A DNA stretch of 34,401 bases from contig JAISTG010000076.1 in NCBI GenBank assembly GCA_031272705.1, forward strand, positions 83,204 through 117,604, in the 5' to 3' direction. The translations under genes and the position numbers were made by a program. The stretch comes from Bacteroidales bacterium. Lineage in GTDB: Bacteria > Bacteroidota > Bacteroidia > Bacteroidales > P3. Each line of letters starts with the position of its first letter. Position 1 is the first letter of the stretch. Below are positions 16,467-23,338 of this stretch, in pieces. Under the pieces are notes generated by a model that was given only the letters and a program-made list of their open reading frames with translations, was not told the DNA's origin and ran no database searches.

Positions 16467-17087
16467 TTAGAATTGATAAGCCAGCGTTATGCGGAGATAG
16501 TTGTTGTAATGGGCATTGGTTTCTGCAGGTCTGATGCCAAGAAAGGTTAAATCGCCTTTGTAAATACTGAACACGGAATAGTTATAAGCCGCTCCGATGC
16601 TCCAATGCGTTGAAAATTGATAATCCAAACCCGCAGACAATTCCGTAGAAAAACGTCTGAACGGACTGTTGCCTTCATTTGCTTCGGTGTAAATGCCAAC
16701 TCCGTCCTGTTTACTGTCTATCAGTATAGATGGAACAATACCTGCCCGAAGGGAAAGGTCATTCCACACCCCTATTATATAATAAAGCGACAAGTCAATG
16801 TAACAAAGCGAGATATTAACGGGGAAATCGGCGGCGTTATTGGTCGGTTTGCTGCCTTTGGTTGTGAATGCGAGTTCGCCCTGTATCTTTCCTGTACTCA
16901 ATTTGCGATTTACGAAAGTTCCAACGGTAAATCCAAGTTTATGAAAACCGCTTTGCTGGTCGCCATCTACTTGAGACGGTACGATACCTCCGTATATGCC
17001 TGCCTTAAAGTCCTGTGAGCGTGCAGGCAAAGCAAGCATCACAAGTGCCATAACAAGCATTCCAAATGTTATTTTTAATTTCTGCAT
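16467..17087 (-). CDS. Outer-membrane beta-barrel protein (PorT-like fold)
   Basis: About 206 residues from MQKLKITFG; this start puts a signal peptide (LVMALVMLALPARSQ) at the N-terminus, whereas the longer reading from 17162 would run into the upstream MBL gene. The mature part is a series of amphipathic strands (FKAGIYGGIVPSQVDG, KLGFTVGTFVNRKL, LDYQFSTHWSIGAAYNYS) ending in LRITLAYQF with a terminal Phe, typical of small eight-stranded outer-membrane barrels of the OMP_b-brl_2/PorT type. It starts 7 nt after the MBL hydrolase stop, so it is the last gene of the gpmA-MBL-barrel operon. Specific role unknown. Confidence 0.82.
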   Translation of the reverse strand: MQKLKITFGMLVMALVMLALPARSQDFKAGIYGGIVPSQVDGDQQSGFHKLGFTVGTFVNRKLSTGKIQGELAFTTKGSKPTNNAADFPVNISLCYIDLSLYYIIGVWNDLSLRAGIVPSILIDSKQDGVGIYTEANEGNSPFRRFSTELSAGLDYQFSTHWSIGAAYNYSVFSIYKGDLTFLGIRPAETNAHYNNYLRITLAYQF

Positions 17088-17094
17088 ATCCGTA

Positions 17095-17730
17095 TTATAA
17101 AAATGGGTTATTATTCTTTTCAAATCCAATGGTTGTATGCTCACCATGACCCGGATAAACAATAGTTTGCGGTGGCAGAGTTAAGAGTTTTGTTCGTATG
17201 TTTTCAATTAGCAGGTCGTAATCACTCGTTGGTAAATCCGTTCTGCCGATTGAACCATAGAATAACGCATCTCCGGTAATCACAAAGCCCTCTTCCTTAT
17301 TATAATACGAAAAACTGCCGACACAATGTCCTGATGTATCAAGCGGAATGAGGCTGCTATGACCATAAAGTACGGGATCATTTTCCTTAATATAGCCTTT
17401 GGGTACAGCGGAAAGATTGCCACAATCAAATCCGAGCAGATTTGCCGAACTCTGTTCTGCGATTGGAAGCATTCGTTCTGCATCTCTGTGCATTTCCAAC
17501 TTCAATCCAAATTGTTCAAAAGCCCATGCAGCACCGCAAATGTGGTCTATATGAGGGTGAGTTATCAAAAGGCGGACAGGCTTTAAGCCATTGGTACATA
17601 GGAAATCAAGTATTGCCTGTCGTTCATTGTCATTTTGCGAAGCCACATCTATCAAAACACATTCGCCTGTGCTGTCATACGCCACGCAGGTATTAACTCC
17701 AAAGTGGTTTTGCTCAAATAATTTTATCAT
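17095..17730 (-). CDS. MBL-fold metallo-hydrolase (glyoxalase II-like)
   Basis: 211 residues. The dinuclear metal site is complete: THPHIDH (His58, His60, Asp62, His63), SGHCVGS (His135), TGDALF (Asp154) and YPGHGEHTTIGFE (His195). Such short MBL proteins in Bacteroidota are annotated as glyoxalase II-like thioester hydrolases; the true substrate is not established and there is no C-terminal glutathione-binding domain. It is cytoplasmic, with no signal peptide. Only 4 nt separate it from gpmA upstream, and 7 nt from the beta-barrel gene downstream, so the three are probably co-transcribed. Confidence 0.9.
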   Translation of the reverse strand: MIKLFEQNHFGVNTCVAYDSTGECVLIDVASQNDNERQAILDFLCTNGLKPVRLLITHPHIDHICGAAWAFEQFGLKLEMHRDAERMLPIAEQSSANLLGFDCGNLSAVPKGYIKENDPVLYGHSSLIPLDTSGHCVGSFSYYNKEEGFVITGDALFYGSIGRTDLPTSDYDLLIENIRTKLLTLPPQTIVYPGHGEHTTIGFEKNNNPFL

Positions 17731-17734
17731 AAGG

Positions 17735-18478
17735 CTATTTTTTGCTTTGGTTTGCGACTTCCTGCTGTGCTTTTTTCAAGTCTTCATCACTTGCAAGAAA
17801 GAAATCCTTTTGCAAAACCATATTATCGTCAAATACAAAGATATAAGGAATTGCCGTTGGTAAGTTTAAGCCTGCTATTTCCTCATCACTGATACCCTTT
17901 ATGTACTTTACAATACCTCTCAGGGAGTTTCCATGAGCCACAACCATTACTTCGTCATACTCTTTTAAGGCTTTCTCTATATTATTGTGATAGAACGGCA
18001 TAAGTCTTTCAATACAATCCTTAAGGCTTTCGGTCATCGGATTTTCGGTAATAGCAAGTTGTGCATATCTGGCATCATTTCGCTGAGTGGTAGCAGCCTC
18101 TCCGTCCAATAAAGGAGGGGGACAGTCGTATCCTCTGCGCCATTGCTGCACCTGTTCCGCACCATATTTATCTACCATCTCCTTTTTGTTTTTACCTTGC
18201 AGGATTCCGTAGTGTTTTTCGTTCAATCGCCACGACTTTTCTACGGGAAGCCAATCGCAATCCATTGCATCAAGTACCTGATTCAGTGTTTTTACTGCAC
18301 GTTTCAGGAAAGAAGTAAAACAAATCTTTGGTTGGTAATTATCCTGTTTCAATTTAAGCCCTGCTTCGTACGCTTCCTGCATTCCTTTTGCTGTTAAATC
18401 AACATCAGTCCAGCCTGTAAATAGGTTTAATTCATTCCATTGGCTTTGTCCATGACGGACTAAAATCAGTCTTTTCAT
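17735..18478 (-). CDS. gpmA: 2,3-bisphosphoglycerate-dependent phosphoglycerate mutase
   Basis: Interconverts 3- and 2-phosphoglycerate in glycolysis and gluconeogenesis. 247 residues, the normal GpmA length. The phosphohistidine motif LVRHGQSQWN (His9), the GWTDVDLT segment, Arg60 in FLKRA, Glu87 in LNEKHYG and the second catalytic His182 in VVAHGNSLRG are all present. It is first in a minus-strand operon with the MBL hydrolase and beta-barrel genes. A TACCTTTG box lies 36 nt upstream. Confidence 0.97.
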   Translation of the reverse strand: MKRLILVRHGQSQWNELNLFTGWTDVDLTAKGMQEAYEAGLKLKQDNYQPKICFTSFLKRAVKTLNQVLDAMDCDWLPVEKSWRLNEKHYGILQGKNKKEMVDKYGAEQVQQWRRGYDCPPPLLDGEAATTQRNDARYAQLAITENPMTESLKDCIERLMPFYHNNIEKALKEYDEVMVVAHGNSLRGIVKYIKGISDEEIAGLNLPTAIPYIFVFDDNMVLQKDFFLASDEDLKKAQQEVANQSKK

Positions 18479-18514
18479 ATTTCAATATGAGTTTCTTTTT
18501 TATTTATCGGGCTG

Positions 18515-18522
18515 CAAAGGTA
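18515..18522 (-). promoter_or_regulatory. gpmA -7 box
   Basis: Minus strand TACCTTTG, 36 nt before the start codon. No good TTG element is seen about 19 nt upstream. Confidence 0.55.
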
Positions 18523-18599
18523 CAAAAAATTATTCATATTTCATTTCTGCTTATTTTCATTTTGTATTATGGTTCTGCTGTCGCAAACGCATTTTCCGA

Positions 18600-18725
18600 A
18601 ATCAAATTACAGAAAATTAGAATCAAATTCTAACATTCTATAATTTGATTATAGCAAACTGTAATTTGATTATAGAACGCTATAATTTGATTTCAGGATT
18701 TCAAAATCAAGTTTTATACGCCCGC
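18600..18725. repeat. Array C: six 21-nt phased units, core AATCAAATT/AATTTGATT
   Basis: Six units of exactly 21 nt start at 18600, 18621, 18642, 18663, 18684 and 18705. Units 1-2 open with AATCAAATT, units 3-5 with its reverse complement AATTTGATT, and unit 6 with AATCAAGTT. The last two units (AATTTGATTTCAG, then AATCAAGTTT) match the last two of array B. The array lies between the divergent gpmA and OmpA-type promoters. Confidence 0.92.
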
Positions 18726-18771
18726 AAAGCAATCTTTGAGAAAATAAAATAAAGATTTTTTGAAAAAAAAG

Positions 18772-18801
18772 TTGATAATTAAATTTTTAATACTACCTTT
18801 G
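18772..18801 (+). promoter_or_regulatory. Promoter of the OmpA/GWxTD/GT2 operon
   Basis: -33 TTG at 18772-18774 and -7 TACCTTTG at 18794-18801, exactly 19 nt apart, 20 nt before the ATG at 18822. Confidence 0.78.
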
Positions 18802-18821
18802 CGGTCAAATTTTAATTCATT

Positions 18822-20087
18822 ATGAATATGAGAAAGTTGTTATTTATCTTTATTATTATTGCTTTTGCGGTGAATTTTGCTGTCGCTCAAAAAACTGAAA
18901 AAAGCAGTAAAGAGACCAAGACGGCGGTTAGTGAAATCGTTTTGCCTGCTCGCTGTGCTGATTGTTTGTTTGCCATTCCGTTGGAATTGGATACGGCGTT
19001 CGGACCTACCGAACCCCTGCACGGTTTTGGCTATATAAACGAAATTAAACGCGACAAGCAGGTAAAGAATGTCTTTGAACAGGAACATAATACGGTGTGG
19101 TATAAAGTGGATGTGCCTTATGACGGCAAACTTCTTATAGATATAACGCCGCGAGGAGAAACTGATGATTATGATTTCTTGGTTTATAAATATACCGATC
19201 GTTATTTCTGTAACCGTATTGAGCGTAATCGTGTATTGCCTTTGCGTTCCGTAATGTCGTCTCCAGATGGAGCGGTGAACGGAAAAACAGGGCTGCGACT
19301 GAATGCAACAGATATAAACCTGAATAAAAACAGTACCACCGCCTACGCTAAATATATTGATGTAAAGGCGGATGAAAGTTATATAATAGTTGTAGATAAT
19401 TTGAACGACGGAGGTTTGGGGCATACCATAAAAGCAGAGGTCTGGACGGAATCAACGCCTTTTTACATATATCCTATTGACAGCCTGAGCAAACAGAGAA
19501 CAACCGCCGACATATCCGTAATTGAGGTTGAGACAGAAAGAGTTGCATTGCATAAAGAGGACGCAGGCTCTCAGAAATTAAAACTTCTGCCCGGCAGAAC
19601 TTATTCTATTAACCTCACAAAGGCAGGATATTTCAATTATATAGCAACAATGACTTATGATAAGGCTAAATTTGACAGCGTTTTAACGGCTCGTTTGGTT
19701 GAAATAAAAATAGGTTCAAATCTTCCTGTCAATGGCGATCTCTATTATGATACGGACGAGGAAGGAAAGACCTACATATTAAAGGAGTCTTTGCCCGTAC
19801 TTGACCGTGTTGTGGAAATAATGCGGGAATATCCTAAAATAAATGTTGAAATCATAGGCAGGATACCAACCGAAGGACAAAATGTAAGATTGGATAATGA
19901 ACGCTCCAAAGCCAGAGCAGAAGCCATAAAAGCATATCTTGTAAGTCAGGGTATATCTGAGGGAAATATCTCTACAAGAGGCTCATCTATCAAGGAATTA
20001 GAGGCTCAAATAAAGCAGCAAAACGAGAGTCGTACAGGTCATATTCTCAATCCGTCATCAGAAATCAAAATAAAATCACTTAAATAA
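18822..20087 (+). CDS. Exported protein with divergent OmpA-like C-terminal domain
   Basis: 421 residues with a signal peptide (LLFIFIIIAFAVNFAVAQ). The N-terminal two thirds hold beta-rich domains with WYKVDVPYDGKLLIDITP and an Asp-rich DDYDFLVYKYTD strand, resembling the pre-peptidase/jelly-roll modules in such proteins. The region from about 310 to 385 (LYYDTDEEGKTYILKES, then VDRVVEIMREYPKINVEIIG, DNERSKARAEAIKAYL) has the order of an OmpA/MotB peptidoglycan-binding domain, though the usual Asn/Gly signature is weak. It probably anchors something at the cell wall. The next gene begins 6 nt after its stop. The start is ATG at 18822; ATG at 18828 is an equal alternative. Confidence 0.82.
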   Translation: MNMRKLLFIFIIIAFAVNFAVAQKTEKSSKETKTAVSEIVLPARCADCLFAIPLELDTAFGPTEPLHGFGYINEIKRDKQVKNVFEQEHNTVWYKVDVPYDGKLLIDITPRGETDDYDFLVYKYTDRYFCNRIERNRVLPLRSVMSSPDGAVNGKTGLRLNATDINLNKNSTTAYAKYIDVKADESYIIVVDNLNDGGLGHTIKAEVWTESTPFYIYPIDSLSKQRTTADISVIEVETERVALHKEDAGSQKLKLLPGRTYSINLTKAGYFNYIATMTYDKAKFDSVLTARLVEIKIGSNLPVNGDLYYDTDEEGKTYILKESLPVLDRVVEIMREYPKINVEIIGRIPTEGQNVRLDNERSKARAEAIKAYLVSQGISEGNISTRGSSIKELEAQIKQQNESRTGHILNPSSEIKIKSLK

Positions 20088-20093
20088 CAAAAA

Positions 20094-21599
20094 ATGAGAA
20101 AGATATTTTTTGCAACAACTGTATTATTTATTCCCTTTATGGGATTGGCACAGGGTTTGAACTTTATTTATTCTTTTACCAACTATTCTTCAGTTGAGGG
20201 TAATTACGTGGAAATAAATACTTCCATAGATGCTTCAAGCATTCAGTATGTTAAAAAGACAAACGGCAAATATCAGGCAGCATTGGATATGACTCTGGTG
20301 GTCTATACCGATACGCTTTACAGTACTGCTGTATATTTGGAACAGCGAACGATACTTTCACCGGAAATAGCAAGCAAAGATAATCATAATTTTGCATCAC
20401 TTTTTGATGTTCAAAAGGTAGTCCTGTCAAACGGGAACTATCCATTTTACTTGAAGATAAAAGACAAAAACTCTTCCGACAAGGCAATAGAAGTAAGAGA
20501 TGTTATAAATATAAACTCCGATGCTAACGCTGCAGCCATCTCCGACATCAAACTCGTAACCTCTTATACACAAACAAAAACTCCAAACGCATTCAGCAAG
20601 AACGGATATGATATTTATCCGTACCTTTTTAACGGATATGGTATTGACGATAAAGAAATGACATTTTATGCTGAGTTTTACAATGTTGATAAACTTTTTG
20701 GCAAGGACAGTCCATATATAACAGGTGTATCCATTGAAGATTACAATACCTTAAAAGCCGTTCAAGGTATTGGGAAAAGGACAAAAGCAAAGGCAAAAAG
20801 TATGGATTATATTCTTGAAACTTTGGATATAAGCAATCTCAAAAAGGGATACTATAATCTTGTGATTGAAATAAGAGATAGCAACAATCTTCTTTACGCA
20901 GATAAAAAGTATGCTTTCATTAAGGATGGTAATTCTTTTGAACAAACAGACCTTACAGCCACTGATACCTATCTTAATAACATTACCGATTCGTTACTGC
21001 TTATAGATGATATTGAAAGTCTTTATCCCGTAGCCAACAAGGCAGAAAGAACCTTCATAAATAAAGAAGCACGCTACCAGACAACTGAAGGATTGCGACA
21101 TTTCCTTTATGCTTATTGGGCATCAAACTATCCGGACAATCCGGAAGAGGGTTATAAAGCATATAAAACAAGAGCAGAATATGTTAAATCTCACTTTTCT
21201 ACTCCTGAACGTAAAGGATATTATACCGATATGGGTAAGGTGTATTTAATTTATGGCGCTCCAGATAACATAATTGATGAAAGATTTAAGCAAAACAGTA
21301 CTATGAGAACTCAAACCACATCAGAATTAAGTTCTGACCCCGATGTAATTTTTCCAAATGAAAAATCTTTTACCTATTTGCCTTATCAGATGTGGAGATA
21401 TAACCAAACAGTATTTGGAGAAACCAATCGTACTTTTGTTTTTTATGCTCCTATGAATGACGTAAGAGAATATCGTCTGTTGCATTCAAACGCCAGAGGA
21501 GAAATATCAACATTATTTTGGGAAAGAGTGCTATCTAACAATATCTTGCCCGAATATACCGAAGGTGAAGCGGGATTGCAATTCAAGCGAGGTTATTGA
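20094..21599 (+). CDS. GWxTD domain-containing exported protein
   Basis: 501 residues with a signal peptide (FATTVLFIPFMGLAQG). The C-terminal part (about 340-500) contains the hallmark of the GWxTD family: FLYAYWASNYPDNPEEGYKAY, then a variant of the name motif (GYYTD in place of GWxTD) and MGKVYLIYGAPDNIIDE, then YQMWRYNQ. The N-terminal part is beta-rich. The family is common in Bacteroidota and its biochemical role is not known. Its stop overlaps the start of the glycosyltransferase by one base (TGATG at 21597-21601), so translation of the two is probably coupled. Confidence 0.88.
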   Translation: MRKIFFATTVLFIPFMGLAQGLNFIYSFTNYSSVEGNYVEINTSIDASSIQYVKKTNGKYQAALDMTLVVYTDTLYSTAVYLEQRTILSPEIASKDNHNFASLFDVQKVVLSNGNYPFYLKIKDKNSSDKAIEVRDVININSDANAAAISDIKLVTSYTQTKTPNAFSKNGYDIYPYLFNGYGIDDKEMTFYAEFYNVDKLFGKDSPYITGVSIEDYNTLKAVQGIGKRTKAKAKSMDYILETLDISNLKKGYYNLVIEIRDSNNLLYADKKYAFIKDGNSFEQTDLTATDTYLNNITDSLLLIDDIESLYPVANKAERTFINKEARYQTTEGLRHFLYAYWASNYPDNPEEGYKAYKTRAEYVKSHFSTPERKGYYTDMGKVYLIYGAPDNIIDERFKQNSTMRTQTTSELSSDPDVIFPNEKSFTYLPYQMWRYNQTVFGETNRTFVFYAPMNDVREYRLLHSNARGEISTLFWERVLSNNILPEYTEGEAGLQFKRGY

Positions 21600-22591
21600 T
21601 GAAGGTAGCAGTCGTCATTCTTAACTACAACGGAGAACATTTACTTAGAACCTTCCTGCCATCTGTTGTTGCACATACTCCTTATGATATTTATGTAGTT
21701 GATAATGGTTCAACCGATTCTTCTTTGGAAGTACTAAAAACAGAATTTCCAACTGTAAAAACTGTTATTCTTAATAGAAATTATGGCTTTGCCGAAGGTT
21801 ATAACAGAGGCTTAAAAGATATTGAGGCGGATTATTTTATGCTCTTAAATGATGATGTAGAAGTTACTGCCAACTGGCTTGAGCCTTTAATAGAATTGAT
21901 GGATTCTACGCCCGAATGTGCCGTATGTCAACCTAAATTGTTATCATATTTGGATAAAACCCAATTTGAATATGCAGGAGCAGCAGGAGGAGAATTGGAC
22001 TGGTTGGGTTATCCTTTTTGTAGAGGACGTATCTTTTCAACTCTTGAAACAGACAAAATGCAATATGATACTTCGGAAATCTTTTGGGCGACAGGTGCAG
22101 CCTTAATGATAAGAAAGGATATATTCAACGCAATGGGCGGTTTTGACCCTTTATTTTTCGCACATCAAGAAGAGATTGATTTATGTTTTCGCATTAAAAG
22201 GGAAGGATACTCTATATATTGCGTAACTTCTTCGGTTTGCTATCATTTAGGTGGGGCTACACTGCAAAAAAGTACTTTCCGCAAAACATTTCTCAATTTC
22301 CGCAATAATCATTTATTGATATACAAAAATTATCCTCGCAACATATATCGGCGAGTATTTATCTCTCGGTTGTTTTTAGACCTTTTGGCTGCTTTAAGTT
22401 TCCTTTGCAGCGGCAAACCAAAAGAAATGTTGGCAGTATTTTATGCCTTACGGGCGTTCAGACGAATGAAAAAGATATACAAGACCAACAGGCAGATAAC
22501 AGCATTGCCATCAGGACTTCACCCTTATTCTATTCTTAAAGAATATCATTTGAATCACCACAAAAAATTTTCGCAATTACCTAAAAAATAG
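21599..22591 (+). CDS. GT2-family glycosyltransferase
   Basis: 330 residues starting with the GT-A signature VAVVILNYNG (3-12), then YVVDNGSTDSS, NRNYGFAEGYNRG and the metal/nucleotide-binding LLNDDVEV (Asp85-Asp86). Further family blocks are WATGAALMIRK, GGFDPLFFAHQEEIDLCFRI and the His-containing YHLGGATL. The C-terminus (LFLDLLAALSFLCSG) has one hydrophobic stretch that may attach it to the inner membrane. It resembles rhamnosyl- or other O-antigen-type transferases; donor and acceptor are unknown. The ATG at 21599 is preferred to the TTG just before it. Last gene of the operon starting at 18822. Confidence 0.92.
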   Translation: MKVAVVILNYNGEHLLRTFLPSVVAHTPYDIYVVDNGSTDSSLEVLKTEFPTVKTVILNRNYGFAEGYNRGLKDIEADYFMLLNDDVEVTANWLEPLIELMDSTPECAVCQPKLLSYLDKTQFEYAGAAGGELDWLGYPFCRGRIFSTLETDKMQYDTSEIFWATGAALMIRKDIFNAMGGFDPLFFAHQEEIDLCFRIKREGYSIYCVTSSVCYHLGGATLQKSTFRKTFLNFRNNHLLIYKNYPRNIYRRVFISRLFLDLLAALSFLCSGKPKEMLAVFYALRAFRRMKKIYKTNRQITALPSGLHPYSILKEYHLNHHKKFSQLPKK

Positions 22592-22598
22592 AAAAAAA

Positions 22599-22628
22599 TT
22601 GTCAATTCAAAAAAATGTTGTACCTTTG
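22599..22628 (+). promoter_or_regulatory. Promoter of the RRM-protein gene
   Basis: -33 TTG at 22599-22601 and -7 TACCTTTG at 22621-22628 with a 19-nt spacer. It sits immediately after the glycosyltransferase stop and gives an untranslated leader of roughly 80 nt. Confidence 0.78.
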
Positions 22629-22640
22629 CAAAAGTTTATA

Positions 22641-22696
22641 AGGGCTATGTTATTGTGAATAACTCGTTTCTTTATAAAGAAAATAGCTCTTTTTTT
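22641..22696 (+). promoter_or_regulatory. Structured leader with terminator-like three-way junction
   Basis: AGGGCTAT (22641-22648) pairs with ATAGCTCT (22683-22690), with one G-U pair. Between them lie two nested hairpins in direct contact: GTTATTGTGAATAAC (22649-22663) and TTTCTTTATAAAGAAA (22667-22682). The outer stem is followed by a T-run (22690-22696). This could be an attenuator or the terminator of a short leader RNA, and lies 19 nt before the RRM start codon. Confidence 0.72.
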
Positions 22697-22715
22697 ATTT
22701 ATTAAATTCAAATTT

Positions 22716-23033
22716 ATGAACATTTTTGTTTCAAACTTAAACTTCAAAACAAATGATGAAGATTTAAGAAGTGCATTTGCAAGTTACGGAGAAGTAACTT
22801 CAGCAAAAGTTATTACCGACAAATACTCAGGTCGTTCACGCGGTTTTGGGTTTGTAGAAATGGGTAATGACGAAGGTCAAAGGGCGATAGACGAACTTAA
22901 CGGAGCGACTTTTGACGGGAAAATTATTAACGTTGCAGTTTCACGACCAAGAGAGGAAAATTCAAACCGCTCAAATAATCGTGGATTTAACAACAGAAAC
23001 GACAGAGGATACCGCAATAGTGATAGATACTGA
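22716..23033 (+). CDS. RRM-domain RNA-binding protein
   Basis: 105 residues. A single RRM fills residues 1 to about 78 with RNP2 IFVSNL (3-8) and RNP1 RGFGFVEM (42-49). The tail from about 80 to 105 is rich in Arg, Asn and Gly (NRGFNNRNDRGYRN) and is probably disordered. Such short RRM-plus-tail proteins are widespread in Bacteroidota and act as RNA-binding regulators. It is monocistronic, with a canonical promoter, a highly structured leader and an intrinsic terminator. The leader makes post-transcriptional self-control plausible. Confidence 0.95.
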   Translation: MNIFVSNLNFKTNDEDLRSAFASYGEVTSAKVITDKYSGRSRGFGFVEMGNDEGQRAIDELNGATFDGKIINVAVSRPREENSNRSNNRGFNNRNDRGYRNSDRY

Positions 23034-23058
23034 AAATTTTGATAATTTCTAAAGCACG

Positions 23059-23087
23059 CCCGATGATTAACTTCATCGGGTTTTTTT
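23059..23087 (+). terminator. Intrinsic terminator of the RRM gene
   Basis: An 8-bp perfect stem, CCCGATGA (23059-23066) with TCATCGGG (23073-23080), a 6-nt loop, then seven T (23081-23087). Confidence 0.92.
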
Positions 23088-23187
23088 ATGCTTCCATTGT
23101 TGGGGAATACTGCATTCCCTCAAATAAACCGTTTCCCATTTTTCATCATAAATTATTGTACTGCTATTACTTGGTTCATAAACATTA

Positions 23188-23313
23188 TCACATGTTCGTA
23201 ATGTCCATTCACATGTGAAAAAATTTCAATCACATGTTCGCAATGTCCATTCACATGTGAGAAAAGTATCTGCACATGTACGAAAAGTATAATAATATGT
23301 TCTAAAAAAAATT
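23188..23313. repeat. Array D: six 21-nt phased units, core TCACATGTGA
   Basis: Six units of exactly 21 nt start at 23188, 23209, 23230, 23251, 23272 and 23293. The first four open with TCACATGT, the fifth with GCACATGT and the sixth with the degenerate TAATATGT. Units 2 and 4 carry the full palindrome TCACATGTGA. Units 1 and 3 differ at one base, so a 42-nt double unit is repeated. A degenerate unit may precede at 23167. The array lies between the convergent RRM and ftsK genes. Confidence 0.9.
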
Positions 23314-23338
23314 TAACAGCAGTGTTCCCAATTAGAAC

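Noticed and set aside
17088..17162. N-terminal extension of the beta-barrel gene
   Set aside because: It would overlap the MBL gene end and put 25 residues before an evident signal peptide; MQKLK at 17087 is the better start.
18840..19424. 194-codon minus-strand frame opposite the OmpA-type gene
   Set aside because: Its composition is unlike neighbouring proteins and it is a shadow of the well-supported plus-strand gene with signal peptide and promoter.
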